Below are positions 1 to 11,700 of a DNA stretch of 64,000 nt, piece by piece (positions within the stretch are counted from its first letter, which is position 1; each line of letters starts with the position of its first letter). The stretch spans positions 184,501 through 248,500 of the forward strand of contig JAWWUD010000106.1 of the NCBI GenBank assembly GCA_033964015.1. The letters are read 5' to 3'. The notes under the pieces were generated by a model that ran no database searches, was not told the DNA's origin, and saw only the letters and a program-made list of their open reading frames with translations. The translations under genes were made by a program, and so were the position numbers. The stretch is from Scolanthus callimorphus. Its lineage: Eukaryota > Cnidaria > Anthozoa > Actiniaria > Edwardsiidae.

Positions 1-93
1 CTTATCTGTCGTATCAGTCAACCGTGAAACAAAAGAATAATTCCAATTTCCATTGTTTCACGGTCGACTGATGCGACAGATACGACAGATAAG
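1..93. repeat. Near-perfect palindrome (hairpin element) at the window start
   Basis: The left half, which begins cttatctgtcgtatc and contains cagtcaaccgtgaaacaa, reads back as the reverse complement of the right half ending gacagatacgacagataag. The whole 93 bp can fold into one hairpin with a short loop near position 45. The arms differ by a small indel. It resembles a MITE or fold-back footprint. No coding content. Confidence 0.7.
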
Positions 94-2323
94 ACTATAT
101 GGAAACTAGGCATAAATGTCAAGCTATAATTCAAGGGTAACAAAACACAAATACAATAGAGTATTTAGTAATTGGCTACATTAACTAAGTTTGTCGTAGT
201 TCATAGTTTTGGTTGACATAAGCCTGTAAATACCCTCTCCCCTGTTATAACCTGTACCAGATCATTGTAAATCATTCAAAGGTTACCTAGTCAATAAATA
301 AGAGAGAAGATTAAACGTCACAATAACTGATAATTCTGCGAACTGAATTGTTTTTACATTTTCGAATGCCAAACTGCGTTTTCTTTCGTCCATAAACGTT
401 TTAAGAATGGCGCGGCATGGTTCGTGTGCATTTTATTTGATGGAAAATTTGGTTTTGAAGCCTATAATACTAGTCCTTATAATAGTTCGGAAAACTTCTC
501 GAAGCCTGCGTGAAATCACCCACATTTGTTCACTCCTTTGATACGGAAGCGTAGTTTCAGTTGGCGTAGAGCTCACAGAATTATGAATATTGCAGTAAAA
601 AACAAAAAAGTCAAATTTAATTGAAGAAATCTCTTTGACAAATGCGCTTTGTTTTGTTGAAGTTTGGTTCTTTCGGTTTACCCTAACGCTGCTGCCCCCC
701 GAGATTAATTATTCATTTGTGAGATTTGAATGCAAGTCTTAATCACAGAACTCATTGGTAATCTTTCGAAACTATCTATGCATTGTTTTTTTGAATTGGT
801 CTGCAATGGCGAAAAACCACAGAACAGTTATAGAAATATAGAATGGAGGCAATGATCAGTAAAGAGACGTGTTTTTTATAAATATATATATCTTGGTATT
901 TATCCTCTCTGGCGCGTGGGGGACTTGATGTAGAGAAGTGAGCAAAACCAGCTGCCTAAACCATGTTTTTCTAACGCTTTTCTCGAACAAAACCCTGAAA
1001 GCTAAAAGAATGGCTGAATTTCAACTCCAAAAACCGCTACTCTGCTACTTAACGAAACCTGTACAACATACCGAAGGATTCAATCACGTACTTGTGACAT
1101 TATTATTGTTTTTGTTAAAGATAAACCCTCTATTTTCACTGCTTCCCATTGTCTAGTACACTCGACGCCGCGACTTTAATTGGGCTCTTAAAACCTTTTG
1201 TACTTTTAAGGAGTTTTTCAATAACTAAAAGTACTAGCAATTCAAACGTTTTGTCCTTTTTTATGAACATTGTAGGCTCTTTAAGTTTAGAATGATACAT
1301 CGTTACTGAATAACTAGTTCTAGCGCATACAAGAAGATATTCTGCTAACTTGGATGGAAAGATTAATGGACTGGATACCCTTAGTGGGGTTTAATTGGCC
1401 CATTATCACAAGTGCTCTTTGGCAAACTTTTGTAACTTGCTGTGATAAATAGGCCAAATCATTCAGGACTAAATAATGACTAATGATATTCATCACTCGT
1501 ACATACCTCCATGGGCGCCAAAGTAAATTGTGTAAAGGATAATTAGCTTGCTTAACACACCGCTGTACCAACGGTAACATTGAGCTCCTCCCTCTTTGGT
1601 AAAAGCCAAGTGGCGCACTATGCGTTAGGATTTAAGGTTATTGTCGGTTAGGAATCCTTCAAAGCCAAGCCCTGCCCTTAGACTTAGAAGCTGGCGACAA
1701 GGCTCAGCCCTTATTGTACCGGTAAGCACGACCTTTGCCTATCCTCTCTTCTCTTCTTGTCTTTTCTCTTATACTAGGTCTCCTTAGTTATTTCACGGAA
1801 GTATAAGAGCTGAATAGAAATCAACCGTGAATTTTACTTCTACCAAAAGTCCTCTGACTAATTCAAGTCAAGTTTTGCCTTGTGTTCAGGTTCTTGTTCT
1901 TGTTCTTTCCATGTTCTTGTTATCTTGGGATAAAAACGCTATGATTCTTAACTAATTTTCATAGGGTTGAAGGGGCTTTTAGTAGCCTAAAGGAGATGGC
2001 CTTTTAGTTGGAGTTTCTCAACAGGTTCTATTATGTTACAAGGATTCATTACCCTTCTTGGTAATATGAATGATTTTGTGCGATGTTGAAATTTCTCCCC
2101 ACGAAGGTTTCCATAGAGTTTGTATTAGCAGTTTTCAAGATAAACGTTTCGCTTTCTTTTGTTATTTGCCTCGTTAGGCCTTCAATTCTTGCTTTCGTTT
2201 TTATCTGAAACAAATTCAGTTCTTTATAGCCAAAACCGGTGTTTAGCGCTGTGCATTTTCAATGAGGAGTATTTGATTTTGCATTTTCTGTTTCGTCACT
2301 CAATGACCATTTATGTCAATCAG

Positions 2324-2460
2324 GGGCCGGTTCCTGAAAGGTTGGATAAAGTTATCCATGGATAAAAGTTATCTGTTGTATAGGATTTGTTCAGGATTTA
2401 TCCGTTGGATAAGCGTTTATCTACAGTTAACTCTTAACTGACGTTCTAGGAACCGGCCCA
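2324..2460. repeat. Short inverted-repeat (MITE-like) element
   Basis: The ends read gggccggttcct on the left and aggaaccggccc on the right, forming about 12 bp terminal inverted repeats. The interior repeats the motif ggataa/ttatcc several times (ttggataaagttatccatgg, tatccgttggataagc). Non-coding. Confidence 0.6.
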
Positions 2461-2461
2461 A

Positions 2462-2553
2462 GGTCCTTGCCTGTTTCACCAAGGCAGTCGACTGGATTTT
2501 CGTCGCGTCAGAAAGCCAGTCGACTGCACTTGGCGAAACAAAGGCAAGAACTT
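2462..2553. repeat. Hairpin repeat adjacent to the previous MITE
   Basis: The left arm contains ccttgcctgtttcacc and aaggcagtcgactgg. The right arm contains ccagtcgactgc, acttggcgaaacaaaggcaag. The arms pair over about 35 bp around a short loop, so the stretch is a near-palindrome of about 90 bp. Non-coding. Confidence 0.6.
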
Positions 2554-5500
2554 GATTGGTTCAGATTGTTTGACTGTCGGTACAGAGAAGCACAAAATCT
2601 CGAACCCAACGTTTAAAAAACAAGCGCAGCATTGAAACAACACATACAAGTCTATCTATGCATGGACTTTTTTGGTTGTAAAACTAAACTACACTAAACT
2701 AAATAAGAGAAACTTAACTAAACTAGAGAACCGATACAAAACGTGAATCTCGTAAGTGTTAACATGCTGTTCAGCCGTTTTCGGCTCTACGGTTTTCTAA
2801 GTTTATTGCGATTCTATAAGTTTCGTCAAAAACGGGAACTTGCCAAAACTGTGCCTTCCTTCTTCATCGTTCCGTCTTTCTAAAATTCTACCTAAAATTA
2901 TTTTTGCAATCTAGGCTTTTCCGCTAGCATTTCTTCTCCTGAATCTATTGTGTCCGTTTTATTTTACTTGTTAAACAATTTAAATAATATTTCGTAGAAA
3001 ACTGTTTAATGAATATTTGATGGCCTGTGAAAGAACGAAATAGAACATAGTGCCTGCATGCGCTCTTTTTAAAACCTTAAAAGGTTTCCGTGAAATTTCC
3101 GTGAAATTCGTTTCATCATGAAGTGTGCCACAAATATTTTCCTTCATTTATTTATTTTTCATCAAAAGGGGAACGCCTGCGTGTAGTACGCGCGGGCGAC
3201 TCAGCAAAGTTTTCACTGTAATTATTTGCTCGCGGGCAAGACAGCCATTGACGCCCCGCGGCTGAGCAATCAAAAACTCAACTTGGAGGATAATTTATAG
3301 TGAAGAGCGTAACAGTAAATAAACAAAACAAATGAGAAATAATGAATAAGAGAACAGATGAACATACAGGGCGGCGCTCGGTCTTGAATGAAATATTAAG
3401 AGGCCGTTCTTAACAAGTCATCGAAAGTTGCGCAGTTAGGATTACTTGTATAACTTACGTATTGGGTACAAAATAACGGTTTTCTTGCATTATATTTCAG
3501 ATATTTTGCGAAGTTTGTTAAGTATCTGTTCCTTTTGTTAAAGCGCTATTTAAGTAAAACTGATTTTTAGTATTATTCCCTTGCGTTCAACACAAGTTTT
3601 GTTTCGAGCAGGTGTTGAATTACAAAGTATGGCGTTCGAAACCTTATTGAAACCATGTGAAAAGTTTTTGCAAATAATGTGTTATCACAGGCTCACTTGG
3701 TACTAGTTTGCAGTGTGGTTTCCTTTTTAAAGTCATAATTACAACAATTTAATAATGTTCATATTCCAATAATATTCTAAAACAAAATCTTCATGTATAA
3801 AATCTACAAAAACCTGCTCAAAACTTTTAAAAACATCGCCATAGGCGAGTTCTTTTACCTAGAGACCACTTTTTCTAGGAATTCCTTTTCGATGTGTAAA
3901 TGTATCTTAGCTTTAGAAACGGCAAAGAGCAAGCTAAAATTAAAAAAAAAAACAAGCGCGAACAACATCAACGGCTGGAAACCTAAAAGAAACTTTGCAA
4001 TATCATGTTTGTACACCTGGAACATTGGCCAATCACAATAAGTTGAGAATTAGCCAATCAGAATGTCTGACCAAAGTGAATTCGCTTCGGAGTGCTCGAA
4101 AGTGAAATTGGGCTGTTTGAAGTTTGTGTGTCGGTAAAAGGCGACTTTTAATCCTGAGTAGTTTCTTTTTGTAATTATTCACACTTGAATAACATTTTTT
4201 TATTAGTTAGTATCATTTAATAAGTTTGAGTTTTAATACTAGTCTCAAGATGGCCGGATTTTACAGAGTAAACACTCGGAAGATTTTACACATACATGTG
4301 ACATCATTTTCAATAAATCCTAATCAAAAGACGCAAACAATTTCGAGTTTGACTTAGTAATATGTGTTAACCTGGGATGGCCCATCTTGGGCTCTTATGC
4401 ATTTAATGAATCAAATCATTTTCACTTATCTTCAATTGTAGAACTTTCAGTCAGTTTTAAGTCCAGACATTTCTCGCGTGTTTTTGGGCGAGTTTCTGGT
4501 TGCCTACCGTAGCCAACGAAACCATTTTTTACTCTCTTTTTTAACGCTCGTTATCTAAAAGCTTCCGACCAGCAAACATGTAATTGCGAAAATGATTGTA
4601 AAATCCCTTTGAAATCATTCAGCAATGCATATATTTTTGCTCGAGTTTTGAAAACACAAATAAATCTGCCACAGAAATTGTAGGCGGATACATGGTTGTG
4701 TGGTTTTGAAAAGAGAGTTTTAAATTTATAGAAACTGTTTCTTGCGCTAATGAATTTGTGTATCGGACCAGGGTTTGATGAAGCGGCGCTCGCTTTATAC
4801 GGATTAATAAAAGAAATTTGCCACAAAAGTGCTGCCCGTCCTTTTGAAAACAACTAGGCACGGACACTGCTGACATTCTACTACAGGACCGAGTTATACG
4901 ACTGTTAATAACACAGTTGCTTCACCGCGGAGCGAAAGAAATTATTATTTTTGTAATATAAGACCAAAGCTGCGCTCGTGAATCGACTTGCTTCTTTCAC
5001 TTTCAATTAGCTCGATTATTGGTTTGATGTAGCGGGTTGTAATAATACAAGGAAAAATCCCGCGACTTCTAATTAGTGAATAAGCTTGTAATATTCCCGA
5101 TGAATTAACGTCCACTCGACGACACTACAAAAGATGCTTTATTTTGATAACTCGAAATAAATGTATTTAACCTTGATTGGCCAATCAGCGTGCGGATCAA
5201 TCGTAGTAAAATCGCCTCAAATCAGATGAGGCAAACAGAGCCGCGCCGAGCGTATATTTGTAATACAAGCGGGAGCTGCAAGATTTTACAGCCCCTTAGC
5301 AACTGGAAACAGAAATCGAAAGATATATTTTCAGTTTCTTTTGATAACAAAAATGCTGGCATAGTTTCTAGTCGGAAACGTAGAATCCGGAGGTAAAGTT
5401 CATTTTTCGGCTTTTAGCTGTAGCGTGTGATTTTTCAATGACCTATAGTTGTGTTTAATTTGGCAAAGAGGTACCGCACGAACATGGCATAGCACATATA

Positions 5501-5633
5501 ACGGCATAACGTCCTGTACAAAGACCACTCTTATCTGTACATCGATTCTATTTTATTAACTTCTCATTTGTGGTAAAACTGATACCGTTATCTGTAGATC
5601 AATCTTCTGTGGTTATTGGACTAGCCAGTCAAC

Positions 5634-5715
5634 ATGCCCCGATCATTTCTAGTCAAGAAGCAGAAAACCGAGTTGGAGATGATACTGAACAAGGAGGAAA
5701 CCAGAAGTCCAAGTG
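5634..5715 (+). CDS. Exon 1: start codon and SNAG repression peptide
   Basis: ATG at 5,634 opens MPRSFLVKKQKTELEM and continues for 27 codons plus one base to a donor gtaagt at 5,716 (phase 1). The first nine residues match the SNAG consensus, whose free N-terminus is essential in the family, so this start is chosen with confidence. A lysine and glutamate rich stretch follows. The exon is too short to stand out in a simple open-frame scan. Confidence 0.85.
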
Positions 5716-8700
5716 GTAAGTCAGAAGTGCCATACTGAATCAACCCTATGACTGTACTTTTGTCTCAAATATCTGTTTGTTATTTTTCGTCCTCATGTGT
5801 ATTTTTGCTTATTTGGATATTTCATTATTGTATTTTTGCTTCGACATAAGCAATGCACGCAATTTGTTTTTTCTTTGGACTCTCCTTTTTGTAATACACA
5901 TTTTCCTCGTTCTAATCTTGTATTCAAGCCAAATTGTGACCAGCGAATTTACTTAACGTATTTATCATAGCGTTAAGCTCGACAACTACGGTTCTGAGAA
6001 GGGTTGAGATTTATATGAGAGAAAAGCCAATTTCTTTATTTTTGTACATTGCTTCTGATGGATTTTCAATGGTTTTAGCATTAGAGGACAACTTTCTATA
6101 CCTACTTTATCTGCACAATAGAGCACGCGTGATGCGGGGAGAGCCACGAGAACACTGTAAAAAATCACGAGCCCCAGGCGAGTGATTTTAAAACGTTCTG
6201 AGTGTCCCTCCCAAATTACAAGTGTTCCGATAAAGTCATAGAAAGTTGTGCTCTAATGCTTTTATGATAAAGCGGGGAAGAACCATTACTTTATCAGTGA
6301 AATAGAGCTATAGATTTGGACCAATCAGAGCGCGAGCGTTATATCGTAGTTATGTTATAATAAAACATAACCAAGCATTACCAGTATATATAGCTATTTA
6401 AAAAAAACTTGCCAGAAGCCGTACGCGCCCAAACCGCAAAGTTGTAGGAAGGAGGTCTTGAATCGGCTCACTGTTTGAGTGCAAGTTACTAGTTAACTAC
6501 TGGACAATACTAGTTAAACAAAGCTTTGTTTTGTAGAATTGAGCAGCCAGAACAGTGAGGTTTCATCTGCAGGTTATTTTGTCAGTCTGCCCATTTGCTA
6601 TTCGGTCTGGACGCGTAGCTTTGAGCGCCTACAAGGCCGACAACGGTTAATTGGAGCTAAATTTACACCTATTTCAGAAACGATTGCACAACTCTCTGTT
6701 GAAGCCCGAAATGCGTCATGGGATATACCAATAGGTATACCAAAACAGAATCATGGGCACTATACACCTTTCGCCCTTGTTGCCTTACTCTCATGAAATT
6801 ATCTTTTGTCTTTGAGCTTGAGTGGCCAGTCAGCCATTTTGGAAAAAGGTGTATATTTTACCTGCTTATGCTAAATTATTCTACAGTACATCGCTCGCAG
6901 GCATTTTGCACACTGGGTTAGACAAGAGAATTTCGTTTCTCCCACGACGCACTGCGGACTACAACAGAAAGTTGTGACGATGCAACCTTTTCTGAATAAA
7001 AGGTGCATGTAAGATATAGACAGGGAAAAGAGCTTAGACTCTAGGTTTGGCTTACTAGCTTTATTATATGAGCGTGATAGCCACTCATTCCAGGAAATGC
7101 AGAAGTTCAGCCATCGACGACTTCAATAGGAATGACTACAATTCATATCAAGAAACATTGTCGTCTTTCTAGAGATAGAGCGGGCTTCCTGTGGTGTCTT
7201 GTCTACCTTGTTTCCAGGTTCTTGACCGTGAAAAACACAGCGGAAAATGCACATAACATCTTTTCTCGAGTGTATTTCAGTTCTGGTTGAGTTTGAAGTA
7301 TTCTACGTCAATAAAAATACTGAAAAACTTACTGGGATTCCAACTATGGTTTCAGATACTTCCTTATAAGTAAGTTGAAGAAAGTCGACAATTTTTAAGG
7401 GAATTTTCTTGATATGAAGACATAAACAAACAAACAAATAGACAGACAGACAGTAAGGTTTGATCCTGTCATGGCCGCTACCTATAGCGTTTGCAATCAT
7501 TCCGCGCTTCCTCATAGTTTTGTCCACGAATTCATGGTATATGTTCATTGTTATATTATAGCTTCGATATAATGCGCGCTCTGATTGGTCTAAATCTATA
7601 CTCTAGTCACCGATAAAGTAATACTACTAGTACTCCTCCGCTAAATCATAAAAGCATTATAGCACAACTTTCTTTTACTTTATCGGTGAACAGAGCACAT
7701 CCCCCAACATCACGCATGCTCTATCTCGCCGATAAAGTCATAGAAAGTTGTGCTCTAATGCTTTACACATTGTCGTCATTTGTAAACTTTTTGCTCTGAA
7801 ACTTTGCAGTTTTATTAATATGTAGGTGCTCTTTTCAGCTGCGTTGTTGGTGGAGTTTCTTTCCGTTGCCTAATTTGGATACGAATAACCTGATAAGGTT
7901 TAGTCAGAATTGATTCTTTCAATCCCTGGGAGAATATCTTAGATACGCGATATAATCGGCTCATTTGTAAACGTTAACTAATCAATGTGATATCTGTGTT
8001 TGTATATTAGATTAAGAGCACTCGAACAAGTGAACGATTCTTATAATCAATTAGACATTTACATACATACATTTAGCTCGCCTGTCGATCATGCGAGTTG
8101 TATTTGCTTTGTGTTTTCTAGGGTGATTTCTAGGGACTGTGTCAAGGTTATTTCAACAAATTTAAAATGAGATCAGTGATCTACTCAAACAACTCAAAAT
8201 CCTATACCTTATATATTAAAATCCTTACAGGCGTCTGCCAGGGAAACGTGTGTGATTAGATGATTTTTTCCCGCCACTTTTGGCGCATGCGCTGCAACAC
8301 AGGAAGCCCGAAACAAATATTTTGCTCAGCTTTGAAATCGGTCTGCGAGGAACTTTTTCAATTAAAATTTGCTATCTTAAATCTCAATGCGTCATGAGAA
8401 TCCTCTTCCTTTAAACTAACGTTTTCAATCACAGAGAAGTACGTATTTTGTGAGAATAAGTTATTCTCGTGTTTTAAGTGACCCTTCTTGCGCCTTTAAT
8501 ATTCATACCATCAGTTCACTAACAATTGTTTATATCGTACTGTAGGAAGAGATCGTGGACTTCCCCCGCCGTTGTTGCTAGTACGAAAGGGGACCACCCT
8601 GATGGCACCCCCGCCATTACTTCAGACCATCACCAAAATAGAGTCACTCAAGTCCATTGATGGACGTGGCCCTGAAAGGGAACAAAATAACAACGCATCG

Positions 8701-11700
8701 AATGAGGAGTCTAATGTTAACTCCATAGAATGCCCATCAAACGTACAGGTGTCTTCTCTACAAGGCTCCATAGATGCCACAACGAGCTTTACACGGGTAT
8801 TAATGAACAACGAACCTATAAAACATATGCAGGCAGATTTGCGTGATTTTTTCTATACCGACTTTAGACATCATGAATTACCCGGTTATTATTTGTTTAA
8901 TAATGTTGCATGTCCGAAAATAAGCTTCCCGTCGAACGGACACGTAATGAGCATGCGCTCTGCGAGTAGTTTGCTGAGATCCGAGAACGAAAAGATGCTG
9001 TCGAGGGCTCAAGTAATCGAGAAAGGCTATTCGGCACTGCTAAGTGACAGTCTACCTTATCTACCGAGTGTGTATGCGCACTATCCCTTGGGTATTAACA
9101 CGAGCGTTCAGCAGCAAACAAGAGTGAAATCTGAGCATGGTCCTCTTGTACTTGGAACTAAAAGTGAGGTCAAAATCGAACAGGAACCAAACAGTGTTGA
9201 AATGCACGAACACGAGGTGGAAATTAGACGAGTCAGGGTCACAGATGAAGAATCGACGACAGGGAAGGCGAGCGAGGTTCCATTCACCCATTTTGCCTCC
9301 TCGGTTGATCATCCTCATCACCAAGCAGGACTGGGTGGGGTACAAGGACGAGGTAAAGTCACTAAGAAGGCCACGCCAACTAGAAAGTACCGTTACACGT
9401 GTGATGTATGTGGCAAGTCATTCAGTCGGTCAAACACGCTCACCACACACAAGAGGATACATACAGGTACATCTTGCTCCCTAGAAAACATAGTAGAAGT
9501 AATATAGATTTAGGCACTGCCTAAAAACGAAGCTCCTACTATCATTAGAGTATAATATGCAGTTATTTTCTCACGTGCAAACTTTCATTAAGAACTCAAA
9601 TCGTTTTTCGCAATAATATGCTCTCCACCTACCGGCAAACTATATATTAAAAACTTCCGCTGTACCGTGATATACAATGCTGTAAATAATTATGAGTAAG
9701 CCCCCTAGATGAGCCAGACGAGCTCTTGGGGCAAACTCTAGAAAAATATGTTTAAATAAAAAAAAAAAAAAAAAAAAAAACGAAGCTCCAATTGAAACCC
9801 CAAGCCGGGAGCATAAAATAGTCCAGTTTCGAATTCTCTAATCTACCGCATAACTACAGTGGGAGCCTCGGTTTGAAGTAGAAAAAGTCGTGAATACCAA
9901 CGAGAAACTGATGAAGCTTGAATGAAGACAATAGACAGAACTTTTTGGACTCGCTGGTATTCGCAACTTTCCGTTTCAATCCGAGGCTCCCACTGTATTT
10001 ATGCGCCGTTGTTGCCGATTCAGCGGTAGATTAGAGAATTCGAAACTGGACTATTGAACCATCGTCACCACTTAAACAACACTACCAAAGTTGGCTAGAA
10101 AACATAGTAGCAGAACCAAGAGTTCATAAATAAGAGTGAACTACACCGATACAGTATTCGTGAGAGATCCTTTGTACAGACCTAGTTTATTTTAGAACTG
10201 TTTTTCTCGCTGAATTATAATGCTATTGTTTCTGTAGCCAATCAAATTCATTTCATCAGTAGCTCATTTTAATTTTAAAAACGATACGCTCTCTCTTGCA
10301 AGACTATTTTGCTTCTGTCTTTGTTGTTCTCTGTGCGTGACCTTAGGGATATATAAAGAAGTACCAATCTAAAAATAACTAGGTCTGTCTAAAGGTTCTC
10401 TCACGTCCTATTATCATGTTGTACACTCTTATTTATGAACTCTTGGCAGAACTGTGTAAATGACAGTCAAAGCCTGTAGATAGCCGCTAAGCACAAGTAC
10501 AGAAATGAAACACAGCAATAAACGTTATGTGTAAGCTTAAGTGCTTCTGAGTCTGCCTAGTGGGGGGAGAAAGCGAGAGGGATTCGAGCACAGTACGCCC
10601 TCCGGAATTATAGGTCTGATGCAAGCCAGCAACTATCCAGCAGGTCGCACTGGAAGCAGACACATGAAATTTCTGCAACCCATCCATGGGAAAAGTCGAA
10701 CTTCCCAGGGTACACGAATGCAAAGTGTTCGGAATTCACATAGAAAGCCATGGGAAATCCGAACACTTCCCCTTTTCTTGTGCCATGAGAAATTCAGATT
10801 TTCCCATGGATGGGTTTCTGCAGAAATTCTCTGTGAGATACTGAATTACTCGATGGTATGTCTCAGTAGCAGATCAACACTCTTAATAATGGACTCTTTG
10901 TGTGAATCTATTTCAGGTGACAAGCCATTCCATTGTGAGCAGTGTGGCCGAGCGTTCCGTCAGCCTGGTAACTTGACCCGCCACAGGCTAACTCACACCA
11001 CCATTAAACCGTATGTGTGCCCGCAGTGCAACAAGGCCTTCAACCGAGCGTCCAACCTGCATACTCATATGCGCACGCATACTAACTACAAACCTTTCGT
11101 CTGCGACTTTTGCGGTAAAGGTGAGTAAAAACCCGATATATTCCATATAAACTTTGAAATATATTCTCGTGGCTGCCATCAAGAATTCTTAACGGGAGTC
11201 ATCAGTACTCACATGCGAACCTTTTTAAAAGATGCTACAATGAATCCATTCTCGCAGGGGGAGGCTCTGGGGACATCCATTTGAGGGCCGTTGTTGATTG
11301 GGTGATTTTGAGCTTTGGAGCATGCGCTGAAAGGTCTTTCTCTCAGCGGCTCTGTATTAAATCTCGCGCGTGCGTCAGTGGCTGTCACCCAGAGCCTCCC
11401 CCGCGAGGTTACGAGCCGGGGAGCTCTGGGTTCGAGAATGCAATGAATCCAGTAGATATGTCGCACTTTCTAGTTACCATATTTTGTCCACTTGTTGTTC
11501 GAATCACCAGAAAAATTAATCTAAAGCATTCCTTCTCCGTTTTTCAAGGATTTCATCAGAAAATTGACATGAAGATCCATCGCTACACACACACAGGAGA
11601 AAAGCCTCACAAATGTTCAAAGTGCGGACGCGGATTCAAGCAGCTGACACACCTCACTTATCACATGCGCACGCACTCGGAAGAGAGGCTGTACAAATGC

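Larger units (their letters stand above)
94..5633. other. Upstream intergenic region with no recognisable gene
   Basis: AT-rich DNA upstream of the zinc-finger gene. Open frames here are short, and none shows a recognisable domain, signal peptide or convincing splice sites. Two compact hairpin elements lie at 2,324-2,553 and are listed separately. The promoter and any 5' untranslated exons of the downstream gene should lie here, but I cannot place a transcription start. Confidence 0.5.
5716..8545. other. Intron 1 of the zinc-finger gene
   Basis: 2.8 kb with gtaagt donor and tag acceptor. It holds related inverted repeats at 6,190-6,360 and 7,540-7,770. I see no other coding segment in it. 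Confidence 0.7.

Noticed and set aside
9040..9484. Minus-strand and second-frame open stretches overlapping exon 2
   Set aside because: Shadows of the real coding frame.
8572..9507. Zinc-finger gene starting within exon 2 at 8,572 and ending at a stop in intron 2
   Set aside because: The apparent start is TTG, the frame continues from the 8,546 acceptor, and the end lies past a splice donor at 9,467. Joining the exons gives a complete eight-finger protein.
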